Position numbers and translations under genes: made by a program. This document shows, piece by piece, positions 47,053 to 58,060 of a DNA stretch of 64,000 bases; the stretch's first letter is position 1; every line of letters begins with the position of its first letter. Under the pieces are notes generated by a model. The model made no database searches. It was given only the letters and a program-made list of their open reading frames with translations, and was not told where the DNA came from. Source of the stretch: Siphonodentalium dalli. Taxonomy: Eukaryota; Mollusca; Scaphopoda; Gadilida; Siphonodentaliidae. The stretch spans positions 255,233,863-255,297,862 of the forward strand of contig CP136064.1 of assembly GCA_032622095.1 (NCBI GenBank), given 5' to 3'.

Positions 47053-47683
47053 AAGGGACCAGCCTAGACCATATTTTCAGGGCGAAATGAATTCGCCCTA
47101 CTATCAAAATAAGGCGAAGTGGCCGTTCTATAGGGCGAAGTGAGTCTACAAAACTTAAATTGAACAGTACTACAGTAACTACGACAGGAGTCGCTATAGA
47201 ACGAAAATAGGAGAGATGTAATATGTCAATTAAACTTATGAAACAATGGTTGAAATATGCAGTCTTTATGTTCACTTCATGACCCTAATAACTATTAATA
47301 ATAACCAAACATAATTGTGAGAGGATAGCAGCATTTTATATCGTAATTGTGGGAGAATAACAAGATTTTATTTCATATTTTTCGGGTTTTTAAAAATGCC
47401 AACAATATTTATCAAACCGAAACGAAACGAAATCATGAACACTTTCACTGCGCTCTATTAGTAATCCCGTTTGAAAATTTAATATGCTTCACAAATGAAT
47501 TTGTTTTAAAATTTCTTAACCAAACTCCATAGAGGGAGTGATGAACTGGAATTTTGCCGATTTTCGTCAGTCAACTTTGGAATTTTCAGGGCGACTTGAA
47601 CTGCGCCCGACTGCAAAAATAAGGCGAAGCGGACGGCGCTAGGGCGAAGAAGTCGCCCACGTCGCCCTCTCGGCTGGTCCCTG
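47053..47683. mobile_element. hAT MITE (AGGGACCAGCC ends)
   Basis: Duplication CCTCCAAA / CCTCCAAC (47,045-47,052 and 47,684-47,691, one mismatch). Ends AAGGGACCAGCC and GGCTGGTCCCTG are inverted; GGGCGAA / TTCGCCC words recur inside. Empty site at 2,063-2,070. 631 bp, no transposase. Confidence 0.8.
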
Positions 47684-48286
47684 CCTCCAACATGACATGT
47701 ATCCAAGAACGCTCTATATATAACTATAATAGTGGAATTCAGGATGTGCCTGACCTGTTCAAATGTTACCTCCATAATATCTCAACTATAAGTTACAGTC
47801 GCGCAATATTGATGCTGATACTAATAACAAACGGAAACCAATTGTACACTATGTGAATTGTGAACTACTACTAATTTGACTTTATTTTTATTTAGCAAAT
47901 CAACAGCTGATCAATATGGACCCAAAACTCATTCAACGCTGCCACTGATCAATATTTTGGTAGAAGTAGTCATTTTGATAGATCATGCCACGAATCTCTA
48001 GAATCAGTAGAGTTCATATTCCACCAGTACAAAACCCAGGGACTTTTTAAAATTTTTGACAGGGAACCTTATAAAGTCGAAAAAATAACGCGAGGAATGT
48101 ATTTGTTAATACCTGTTGCTTAATGATTTATTCATCGGTACGTGAAGTTCCCAGCTCGAGATTACATTATTTACGTGACGTTTGAGACCCGATTCCGCGA
48201 TAAATATTTATTTTATTCCCCGTCACGAAATTCATTGTCTTATCAAATACGGAAGCAATTCTGATTGGTTGGTTGATGGCCAAAAG

Positions 48287-50187
48287 TAGGCTTGCCACGA
48301 TTATTCGATTAATCGACTAACCTTCAACAGGTGCGGTAGTCGATGGTTATTTACTTTCATCGACTAATCGCCCAAAGGGGGGGGGGGGAGGGGGGGGAGG
48401 GGGGCTATGTAAGCAGTAATATGCACACATGCCATGCCTGGAAGTAAAAGTTAAGTGTATGCAGCAAAATTTACCACCGACACCCTGTTCTCACGTCACT
48501 TATGATGCAGATTCGTTTGTCTTTGATGTCGCAGCCAACATTTAGCTTCAAAGAATTCAATGTGCGACATATTCTCATAGCCTTGGTGGGCCAGCGGCTT
48601 CCTTTGATGTCGTGTTATGGCCTTATCATTTTTTATAAATTATGTTTAACTGTGAATTTATATTCCTACAGTATGGATCGGTAATTAGCCAAAATGGACG
48701 ATCAGCATCGGACTGCATCTATGTTTCATCACTATATGTCATCACTTATTAATGCTACATACATGTACATTACAATCACCAATGTGGTAACGTATATAAA
48801 CTAGGGTTGAAACGATTAATCGACTAGTCGTAGACGACGCTGAAATGTCAGAACGTCGACTCTGAATTTTGCCGTCGACTAGTCGGAACATAGTGTATTA
48901 GTTCCATGCATAACGTTTTCAAGATCGATTCCGACATAAACGGTGTTAACTGCGCGTAAGTTGCGTTAAGTATAACGTTTAGTGGCACCCGGAATTGACA
49001 GTGTTACTAGTATAGACACACACGGTGACCAGACTATTAATTGAAAGAATGAAATTGACAACACAATGTCTCACTCGTCGTTTGAGGTCAAAGACATCAC
49101 TGCGACATGATGGCAATGATTGACGCGGCTTTATCGTTTGTCGGAGACCGCTTTGATCTAGACACTGTGTATATTTCAATTGATCAATTGAAGGTTGCTT
49201 AAGGTGACGTCATTGTTGCTACCGCATATAAATGATACTGACATTAAGAACTGGCTATCGTATTCTACAACATAGCCTATTCTATAGGGCGTATTTAGTC
49301 TGAACATTAACATTTTATAGTGACACCGATCGGCACCGGTTTATTGGTGATCACGTGACTAAACGAAATCTCGAACGCAGATATTAAATTTAAAACCTGT
49401 ATAAATGATCGAGTTTCTAATCATTATCCACCACATTTCTAATTATATAATTACATTCAGTGTGTTGGATAAATATCAAGATGTTTACAGTATTATTTCC
49501 CAAATAAATTGTTGTCTATGCAGGGAAATGCGCTACGCAATAGACGTCATTGCATCAGTCATCAGTGTACGCCATGTACGATGAATTTTCCGTACCATGT
49601 TATGTTTGAAAGTTTTGATATCGGGTACTGACTAGTCGACGCAACGCGACTTTTGGGTCTCGACTAGTCGACTCTGAAATTCACTAATCGTTTCAACACT
49701 AATATAAACTATTAAATTTGTTTCATTATTTCTGCCCCCCCCCCCCCGCTACTGTTCAGTGTTCTGCACGATGTGATGCGCTGCATGTAACAATACTTAA
49801 AGTACTATTACAAGCATCGACACGTACAGAATGGGATTATCAGCATTCTCTGCAAAACTAACTACTAGTAGAGTCCGTTTTCAATAAATATGTGACAATT
49901 CCACAAGCTTTCAATAGGCACCTCGATGCATGTTCACAGGGAACATTGAATGACTGGACATGTATTATACAAATATTTCGTCCGCGGGAATAAATAATGA
50001 CAAGGAGGGAGTTTACCGGCTCTTCAACTTTGAGTTTAGGTGGCCAATGACGGGCGGGTGGATGCAATTTTGAATTTTAATATCATTGTTTAACTGGGTG
50101 TAATATAGGACGCATATATGAACGATTAATCGACTAACCGTCAATTATAACGGTCAATTATGAAAACTCATAGTCGTGACCACCCTA
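48287..50187. mobile_element. Non-autonomous hAT-like element (copy 2), hosting another hAT
   Basis: Same insertion as 2,659-3,219, with GCCAAAAG / GCCAAAAC flanks (48,279-48,286 and 50,188-50,195). It is longer because it keeps about 450 bp missing from copy 1 and hosts the 48,802-49,701 element. A 13-C run lies at 49,735-49,747. Confidence 0.75.
48802..49701. mobile_element. Non-autonomous hAT element (TAGGGTTGAAACGATTA ends), copy 2
   Basis: Exact 8-bp duplication ATATAAAC (48,794-48,801 and 49,702-49,709). About 900 bp, nearly identical to 45,086-45,975 with a short extra CGCAACGCGAC near the right end. High identity implies recent mobilisation by a transposase encoded elsewhere. Confidence 0.88.
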
Positions 50188-50297
50188 GCCAAAACTGAAA
50201 GTATAACTTCCCTCAACCGAACCGGTTGCAAAACTGGTGAAGCTTCACATGCGTAACACTCAAGCTGGATTAATACTCTATATATACATGTATCTAC

Positions 50298-51367
50298 TAG
50301 GGGTGGGAAGATACACCGATGCACCGGTGTATCGCGATACGGTAACATACGATGCATGCACCGATACAAATCCTTAAATATCGTCGTATTGCGATACACG
50401 TATAATTTATAATAAATGTTTACTGTACGAAAACTTCGAAAAGCATAGTCACTTCATCGGCTATTAAGATATATCGAGAGTTTCAGTCCTAAAACAAAGT
50501 TAAAACAAGACTTCGCATGTGCATATATAGCTTCGCGCGAAAGTGATGAAACGTACTATAATGTGTCCGTGCTGCACGTGCATCGCGTGTTTGATTAGAG
50601 CCGGTGCATATTTACGCCACATGGCACAATTGATATATAACTTCCCGTTTCGTTTTCGGAAGCACATGTCACGTGCGCTCGCAGCTAACGCACAACTGCC
50701 TTCTAAATATACCGGTACTTTCCGCGGTACCCTTCATTTTGACCGCGTAATTGTACTCAATTCGTATAGTTACGAGTCCAGTGGTCTGAATCTAGTACAT
50801 TGTATTTAGAGTTACTCCTCTTACATTGGCAGCTCCGCGTTTTGTGATTTATTAACAAGTGATTTCAAGCATGATCACTTACGGACTTTCTTTGTGCAAG
50901 TCTTGATTACCCGATTTTGTGGTCATCGTCCTTGAACTCTTGAGTTTCAACATCCGTTTTTTAAAATAAGCTTTGTAAATGTAATGGCGTCTACGGAGCC
51001 AGCAGTTGAGATTCCTCAGCAATCGCAGGAAAAATTCATTATAAAACCCAAACCCGCAGACAAATACAAGTCTAAAGTTTGGCAGCACTTCGGTTTGTTA
51101 GCTACCCTAGTAAATGGGATAAAGAGTGTTTTCGACTGCTGGCGATATTATAAATGCTCAGCGCTCAATGCTGAACTCAGAAAATGTTGACACTTTAATT
51201 TTTTTGAGAAAGAACCTGCGTTAACATTAACTTACCAATAAATAGTCGATCTTGTATTTACTGTTTAGAGTAGATCTGTATATATGTATCTAGATATGCA
51301 CTCGTATCGCGAACGGTGTATCGAGATACGTATCGTATCGTGGCACTAGCGTATCTTCCCACCCCTA
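50298..51367. mobile_element. hAT-like element (TAGGGGTGGGAAGATAC ends) with BED-finger remnant
   Basis: Exact 8-bp duplication GTATCTAC (50,290-50,297 and 51,368-51,375). TIR TAGGGGTGGGAAGATAC / GTATCTTCCCACCCCTA, with sub-terminal GTATCGCGATAC-type palindromes. The empty site is kept in copy 1 near 3,320. 1,070 bp. Confidence 0.9.
50984..51190 (+). pseudogene. Possible BED-type zinc-finger fragment of an hAT transposase
   Basis: A 68-residue frame within the hAT-like element at 50,298-51,367. It contains SKVWQHFG, the opening of hAT/ZBED BED fingers (x-VW-x-HFG), followed by CWRYYKC, which resembles the first Cys pair in decayed form. The His-x-His half and the rest of a transposase are missing. 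This suggests the element derives from a ZBED-like hAT by internal deletion. Confidence 0.35.
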
Positions 51368-52207
51368 GTATCTACTGTATATTGCCATTGATTTGGAATA
51401 AAACATTGTTTCGTAGATAAATCATTTGTATCGGTCTCCTTTGTAAAGAAACTTGTATCCTACGGTCCGCAGTGTCGCCGATAACAGACAACCGTCGCAT
51501 TGGATTGTGTATTAATCCAACGTGAGTGCTACACAGGGGGAGCTTGACCCAGAATTGCTTCCGCGTTTGGTCACTTTAGAGTTAGACAATGAATTTCGTG
51601 ACAAGAAATAAAATAAATATTTATCATGGAATCGGGTCTCAAAAGTCGCGTAAATAATGTAATCTCGAGACAGTAACTTCACGTACCGATGAATGAATCA
51701 TCAAGCAACAGTTATTAACGAAGAAATACATTCCCAGCGTTATTTTTTCGACTTTATAAGGTTCTCTGTCAAAACTTTAAAAAAGTTCCCGGGTATTGTA
51801 CTGGTGCCAGTGGTGGACGTGCGTCAGCAGGAGTAGATTCGTGGCATGATCTACCATTTTGACAACTCTGTAACATGTGCCATGTCCTTAAAAATAGATA
51901 TACAATGTTCCCTTTGATACTAACTGTTCAACAATTTTATCACAACCCTTCAATAATTGCTATAAGTCAAGTTTGTGTAAGAAATTCTTAAAATAGTTTC
52001 AGGCCACGATGCTTTGACCGGAAGTATGATCAGGGTATGTTCGATTAACAATCACTTACTACTCCGTAACTGGGAACGTTACGCCTTAGCGTAGTGAAGG
52101 CATAGAGCTAGCGTCTGGTCTAGAGATTCCATTGATTGCTTGCTTGCTTGTTGTGGATTTCCCTCCTTTAAGTGAGGAGCACCCCATTATATTGGGTATA
52201 TAAAATA

Positions 52208-52378
52208 ATGGAAGTCGTCTGGACGTCTCTCAGACAACTCCGACCTACCGGCTGTGACACTAGACGTCGGCTGAACCACACGGGGTGGGGTGACTGGCAG
52301 ATCAACAGTCACCCCCTTCTTCTTCTTCCACTTTGCCCGTCTGGCGGCGTCCCTGTAATAATGAACCATTTGCATAAA
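52208..52378 (-). pseudogene. Truncated duplicate of the 53.0-53.6 kb coding sequence
   Basis: About 170 bp are nearly identical to 53,466-53,636, including the DAARRA, VTVDLPVTPPR and SERRPDD stretches on the minus strand. The frame then runs into unrelated sequence (HYFIYPI). The two copies are direct repeats flanking 52,379-53,465. This fits a partial duplication or a capture event within the insertion. Confidence 0.6.
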
Positions 52379-53015
52379 ACGCGGGTCCGTGACTACCCGC
52401 CCCCGAGACAACCCGCCCCTTTCACTCCGAGACAACCCGGCCACCCCGGGACAACCCGCCCCCTAAAATTAATTAGCGGTAATTAGTGGCTAATTAGGCG
52501 GTTTGAGGGGATTATGAGATGTTTTAACGAAACTGGGTTGTTCTTTATAGATTTTTATTTGATGTAACAATAAATACACATGTATAATATAATATAACTT
52601 ATGAACACAAGAATGTATCAACGATGATATGTTTATTCAAGTTTAATGAACGAAATTTAAAAACGGAATGGAGAACAACGGCTAATATGAATATGAACGA
52701 AGATTAAAAACAAAATTTAATAAGTTTAACAAACGAACAAATGCATGATTAATTTGGGGCGGCTGCTGTGCGTTGGCTGTCTGCATGGTGCTGGTCTCTT
52801 AATTCTTTCTTCCGTACACGTCTGAGCACTTCTTCAAAAAGCTGACAGTCGTTGAGGCGTATCATCGGCTTGCAGAATGAAGGTAGTAGAGTGAGTGGTT
52901 TGGGTGGCTAGCCCGGGATTCTCGAAAAGGCCGAGAGGCAACTCTCCTTAATCCCTCATTTTTTGCCTTTATTATAAACACAAGGAAAAAAAAAAATAGC
53001 ATTTTTCTGTTTGGA

Positions 53016-53630
53016 TTAGTGTTTCTTTTTTCTCTTCTTCTTAGAGTTAGGCTTTTCTGTCGAAGATTGTGGAGATTTCAGTTGTTGTTGTTGGTGTTGT
53101 TGGATGATATCTGCAATTCTTTGTTCTTGTTCTTTTTGTATTCGTTCTTGTTCTCTTTTTTGCTCTTGGTCTTCTCTCAGGCGTTCTTCATCTTTTTCTC
53201 TCCATTTCTTTTCTAGTTCTTCTTTCCAATCTTCGACATGGTTGTTGTTGGTAGTGGTGGAGCTGGGGGACACCGGGATAAGATGGAACTCCGGTGTCCG
53301 AGGTGGAAAACAGTCCAACTCCACGTCAAAGCTGGCGGCAGGAACATCTGGGGTGGTGTACACGTCCCTGTCTCCGCTTGCCTCGACGACGACAGCAGGG
53401 ATCTCCGGCAGATCAACGGAGTCCCTGCTAGCTGGTACGATGTCGCCAGTCTCCATGCAGGTCGGGTCGTCTGGACGTCTCTCAGACAACTCCGACCTAC
53501 CGGCTGTGACACTAGACGTCGGCTGAACCACACGGGGAGGGGTGACTGGCAGATCAACAGTCACCCCTTTCTTCTTCTTCTTCCAATTTGCCCGTCTGGC
53601 GGCGTCCCTGTAATAATGAACCATTTGCAT
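53016..53630 (-). CDS. Hypothetical 204-residue coiled-coil protein, probably transposon-associated
   Basis: The frame starts MQMVHYYRDAARR and continues with a Lys run, a Pro/Thr/Val-rich and acidic middle (about 25-130), a strongly predicted coiled coil of E/K/R/Q (WKEELEKKWREKDEERLRE and on, about 135-175), a Gln run and a basic tail (KKKRKKK). I do not recognise a family. Coiled coils of this kind follow Myb/SANT-like domains in Harbinger-type accessory proteins, but no such domain is visible here. The first ~57 codons recur at 52,208-52,378 as a direct repeat, where the frame continues further upstream (DPRF before the first Met). The N-terminus may therefore be incomplete. The region is absent from copy 1 of the segmental duplication, so it arrived with an insertion. 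Confidence 0.4.
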   Translation of the reverse strand: MQMVHYYRDAARRANWKKKKKGVTVDLPVTPPRVVQPTSSVTAGRSELSERRPDDPTCMETGDIVPASRDSVDLPEIPAVVVEASGDRDVYTTPDVPAASFDVELDCFPPRTPEFHLIPVSPSSTTTNNNHVEDWKEELEKKWREKDEERLREDQEQKREQERIQKEQEQRIADIIQQHQQQQLKSPQSSTEKPNSKKKRKKKH

Positions 53631-54467
53631 AAAATGTTTGTTTTAAAAGCACCCCTTTTAATTAGTCTTCTCTTACCTTATATATTAAGTGCCGTTCAGT
53701 TGTCAAAACATCGTGTCATTCTTTACTCCAGTCCACGCATTGACATAATTAATGAATAAACACATGTTTTGTTGGTCAAAATCTTTAATAATATATCATC
53801 AAAGAACATCAAAGAACATAATCACTATTAACAATTTCTGGACAACCCGCCCTTATTTATCGGGACAATCGGTCGGGAAGATTCGACCCAGGGCAGATTC
53901 GGCAGGGAAGATTCGGCCCATGGTTTGGACCGAATCTTCTCACCAAATTTTTTTTTTTATCAGTAGTATATTTATATATTTTTCTTTTGTATGTTATTTT
54001 ATTATTATAATAAAGCATTTGAAATGTTGATTAAAGTGTATACAAGGGATTCATTGTTCTAGTTTATATTATATATCTTGATCTTATGATTTGATTTAAT
54101 ATTCTTACCTGTGAGAAAGTTGACAAATAAAGTTGTACATATACCGGTATGTTTCGATATAGACAGGTACATGTATCTACCTTGGATAGTTTATACCATC
54201 CCCATTGTCATCAAAAGACCGATCCCACGTAAAGGGCAATTAGCATAAAAGGCCGCCCAATGGTATCTGGAGAAGTCGGCCCCGCGCGAAGTCGACCAAT
54301 TAACACCCACGCTACCAAACTCCAGGCGTAGGTTATTTCCCATCGCTCCGCTGAGATACCACTGCCATAGGGACATCAATTAATTGGTCAGGAATTCTTA
54401 CGTGTTTTTAGTTCTTTTAAAACAAATTTGGTGGTCAAGACAAGATAATAGGTGACTAAATACAGTT

Positions 54468-57400
54468 GTCACCTGATAAAGCGTCAGTTTTCAGGAGACA
54501 CATATCAGTATGGTGATACTGTAGCTGATAGTAATACTCGGCAACCACAGATTCTATCCACCAAATTCCATCAAAATCTGCACCAAAAACAATTTGAGAT
54601 ACATACCAACACGCCCGTTCTCGCAAACCGGAAGTGAAATCCGTTAACTATATATATCATTAGAGAGCGCAGAGTTTGCTGCACATCATGCAAAAAGTCC
54701 CAACTCGATATCTCAAGCCCTTCTGAATTGCATATAAAGAGCGTTGTTTTATCCTTGGACCTGTAGCGAACTTTTAAACCGGAAGTGCGAACCCTATCAT
54801 TTTTCGGTGGTACATAACACACATAAATGCGCAAATAACGAAAAAAGTCCGAACTCGATATCTCACGCCGTTTCGGAGGAGATACTGGAACAACAATAAA
54901 ACAGATAAAGAGCGTTGTTTCCAAAGGTCAAGGTCACACGAAATTCCCTATTTGTGCATCGACTGTGTATACGCAATGCCCATGGAGGTACGGAATTTCA
55001 AATCAATTGGCCAAGCCGTTTCGACGACAAAAGTAATCAAACATCGATTTTGAAATTTTTCAAGGCATTTTAGGGGCACGAAAACCCCATAAAAAACAGG
55101 TTTTTAAACAGCCATAACTCTCGAAGTTTATGTCCGATTTTTTAAATTCGAGTTGCATAGTAATCAGTGGCAAATACTGATGACGTCCTCCAAATTTCAT
55201 CAAAATCTGCGCCAAAATAGTTTTGAGATACATACCCACACGCCCGTTATCCCAAACCGGAAGTGCAATCCATTAACTATATATATCGCTATAGAGCGCA
55301 GAGTTTGCTGCACATGATACAAAAAGTCCCAACTCAATAGCTCGAGCCATTATGGATTCCTTATAAAGAACGTTCTTTTAACCTTCGACCAGTAGCGAAC
55401 TTTTAAACCGGAAGTGCGAACCCTCTCATTTTTCGGCGGTTCATAACACACATACATGCGCAAATCATGAAAAAAGTCCGAACTCGATAGCTCAGGCCGT
55501 TTAGGAGGAGATACGATAACAACAATAAAACCGATAAAGAGCGTTGTTTCCAAAGGTCAAGGTCAGACAAAATTACCTATTTGTACATCGACTTCATATA
55601 CTCAATGACTATGCAGGTACTAAATTTCAAATTAATCGGTCAAGCCATTTCGACGATATAAGAATTCAAACATCGATTTTGCAAGTTACTTTTATGTCGC
55701 GAAAAACCCCCAAAAATCAACAAAATGGCGATAACTCCGAAGGTCATGGTCGTACGAAATTCTCAATAGGCTATTTAGCGAGATCTTCCAAGGTTTTATT
55801 CTGAAGAAAAAAACCGCAGGCGATACTTCCATGTTGCCAATGACGGGAACTTGTGTCGTCCGTTAACGAGTTAGTTGTCAGCAGACACATGCGAGTATTG
55901 TGATACTATATACCATAGTACTAGTCACCAACCACAGTATTTTATCCACCAAATTTCATCAAATTCTGCACCCACTCGCCAGTTCTCCCAAACCGGAAGT
56001 CAAATCAGTACCCTATATATAAAACTGCGAATGCTCAATGGCTATGCAGGTACAACATTTCAAATCAATTGGCCACGCCGTTTCGACGGTATAAGAAACT
56101 AAGCATCGATATTGAAATTTTACAATTCATTCTAGGGGTCCGAAAACCCCATACAAATCAGGATTATAAGCAGCCATAACTCGAGAAGTTTAAGTCCGAT
56201 TTGAAAAATCTGAGCGGGGTAGTGGTCAACGAAAACTAAAGATTATGTCCACCAAATTTCATCAAAATCTGAGCCAAAAATAGTTTTGAGATACATACCC
56301 ACACGCCCGTTATCCCGAAACGGAAGTAGAACCGTTAACTATATATACCATTAGAGAGCGCAGAGTTTGCTGCAGATCATACAAAAAGTCCAAACTCAAT
56401 ATCTCAAACTATTCTGGATTCCCTATAAAGAGCGTTCTTTTATCCATCGATCAGTAGCGAACTTTTAAACCGGAAGTGCGAACCCTATCATTTTTCGGTG
56501 GTTCATAACACACATATATGCGCAAATAATGAAAAAAGTCCGAATCCGATATCTCAAGCCGTTTAGGAGGAGATCTCTTCACAACAATAAAACCGATAAA
56601 GAGCGTTGTACCAAAAGGTCAAGGTCAGACGAAATTCCCTATTAGTTCATCGACTGCCAATGCGCAATGGCTAAGAATGTTCCGAATTTCAAATCAATCG
56701 GACAAGCCGTTTCGGCGATATAAGAAATCAAACCTCGATTTTGCAAGTCATTTTAGTTGCGCGAAGACCCCCCAAAAATCAACAAAATGTCGATAACTCT
56801 GAAGGTCAAGGTCGCGGAAATAAACCAGGTTTTTAAACAGCCATAACTCTCGAAGTTTATGTCCGATTTTAAAAATTCGAGTTGCATAGCAATCAGTGGC
56901 ATCTACTGATGACGTCTACCAAATGTCATCAAAATATGCGCTAAAATAGTTTTGAGATACATACCCACACGCCCGTTCTCCCGAACCGGAAGTGATATCC
57001 GTTAACTAAATATATCGTTCGATAGCGCAGAGTTTGCTGCACATAATGCAAAAAGTCCCAACTCAATATCTCAAGCCGTTCTAGATTCCCTATAAAGAGC
57101 GTTGTTTTAACCTTCGACCAGTAGCGAACTTTTAAACCGGAAGTGTGAACCCTATAATTTTTCGGCGGTTCATAACACACATACATGCGCAAATAACAAA
57201 AAAAGTCCGAAATCGATATCTCAAGCCGTTTCGGAGGAGATATGTGCACAACAATAAAACAGATAGAGAGCGTTGTTTCCAAAGTTCAAGGTCACATGGA
57301 ATTCCCTATTTGTGCCTCGACTTCGTATACTCAATGGCTATGCAGGTACCAAATTTCAAATCAATCGGTCAAGCCGTTTCGACGATATAAGAATTCAAAC

Positions 57401-57673
57401 ATCGATTTTGCAAGTTACTTTTGTGTCGCGAAAACCCCCCAAATATCAACAAAATGGCGATAACTCCGAAGGTCAAGGTCGTACGAAATTCTCAATAGGC
57501 TATTTAGCGAGATCTTCCAAGGTTTTATACTGAAGAAAAAAACCGCAGGTGAATCGGTTCAGCCGTTCCCGAGATATAAGGGTGTTATTGGAATAATAAG
57601 AAGAAGAAAAATAATAATAAAAGCCAGAAGAATTACAATATACTTCCATGTTAAAACATGGAAGTATAACTAG
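54468..57673. repeat. Array of ~0.6-0.67 kb diverged tandem repeats (array A2)
   Basis: The phrase AAAGTCCCAACTC recurs near 54,690, 55,319 and 57,050, with a variant at 56,381. Same family as array A1. Units carry GGTCAAGGTCA, ATACATACCCACACGCCCGT and CCGGAAGTG. Ends at a hairpin plus CTAG. Confidence 0.85.
57640..57673 (+). mobile_element. Helitron-like 3' terminus: hairpin plus CTAG (second)
   Basis: ATACTTCCATG / CATGGAAGTAT stem (57,640-57,650 and 57,657-57,667), then AA and CTAG (57,670-57,673). Identical in layout to 12,853-12,886. A perfect 20-bp palindrome AAACTTCCAATTGGAAGTTT follows at 57,681-57,700. Confidence 0.55.
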
Positions 57674-57719
57674 AAATTTTAAACTTCCAATTGGAAGTTT
57701 GATACTTCCATATAATTAA

Positions 57720-58060
57720 CATATATATTCCGACCCAAACCCCTCCTCAATCATCATCTTCCCCATAACCAAACCGTAACCAGATCCATACCCATGTGCA
57801 ACCCATACTATATCCTGAAGTCAAAAGTTTTCCCATAAGCATAACCGTGCCCTAGCCATAACTATAATTCTAACTATATATATAACACTAACCAACCCTT
57901 ACCCATCCTTTAGCCCCGACTATAGTCACTATACCAATAACCTTATTCGTGGTTATAACCCTGATCCAAGCACTAAGACTATGCATAACTTTAAGCCTAT
58001 TCACAAACCTGACATAATACTAACCATAAAACTAACTTAAACTCAAACCCTAAATCTTTC
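57720..58060 (+). repeat. G-poor AACC-rich degenerate repeat tract
   Basis: Strong strand asymmetry: rich in A, C and T with few G, built of variants of CCATAACC, CTAACC and ACCCTAA. It could be a degenerate telomere-like or simple-repeat relic. No coding. Confidence 0.45.

Larger units (their letters stand above)
52047..53868. mobile_element. Copy 2-specific insertion of unclear type
   Basis: Replaces about 23 bp of copy 1 (between GTATGTTCGATT and CAATCGGTCGGG). It carries the coiled-coil coding sequence, its truncated duplicate, and GACAACCCGCCC motifs near 52,400-52,455 and 53,840. No clean terminal repeats or target duplication were found. Confidence 0.45.
42518..54467. repeat. Segmental duplication, copy 2
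   Basis: Partner of 1-10,106. Relative to copy 1 it gained a Helitron (43,017-44,199), hAT-type elements (45,086-45,975; 46,453-46,827; 47,053-47,683; 48,802-49,701; 50,298-51,367) and the 52,047-53,868 insertion. It lacks the 5.5 kb foldback element. Both copies pass into the same family of ~0.65 kb tandem repeats. Confidence 0.9.

Noticed and set aside
52085-52150. tRNA-like/SINE promoter (TTAGCGTAGTGAAGG A-box-like, GGTCTAGAGATTCC B-box-like)
   Set aside because: The B box lacks the core GTTCRA, no cloverleaf can be drawn, and no 3' tail or target duplication is visible.
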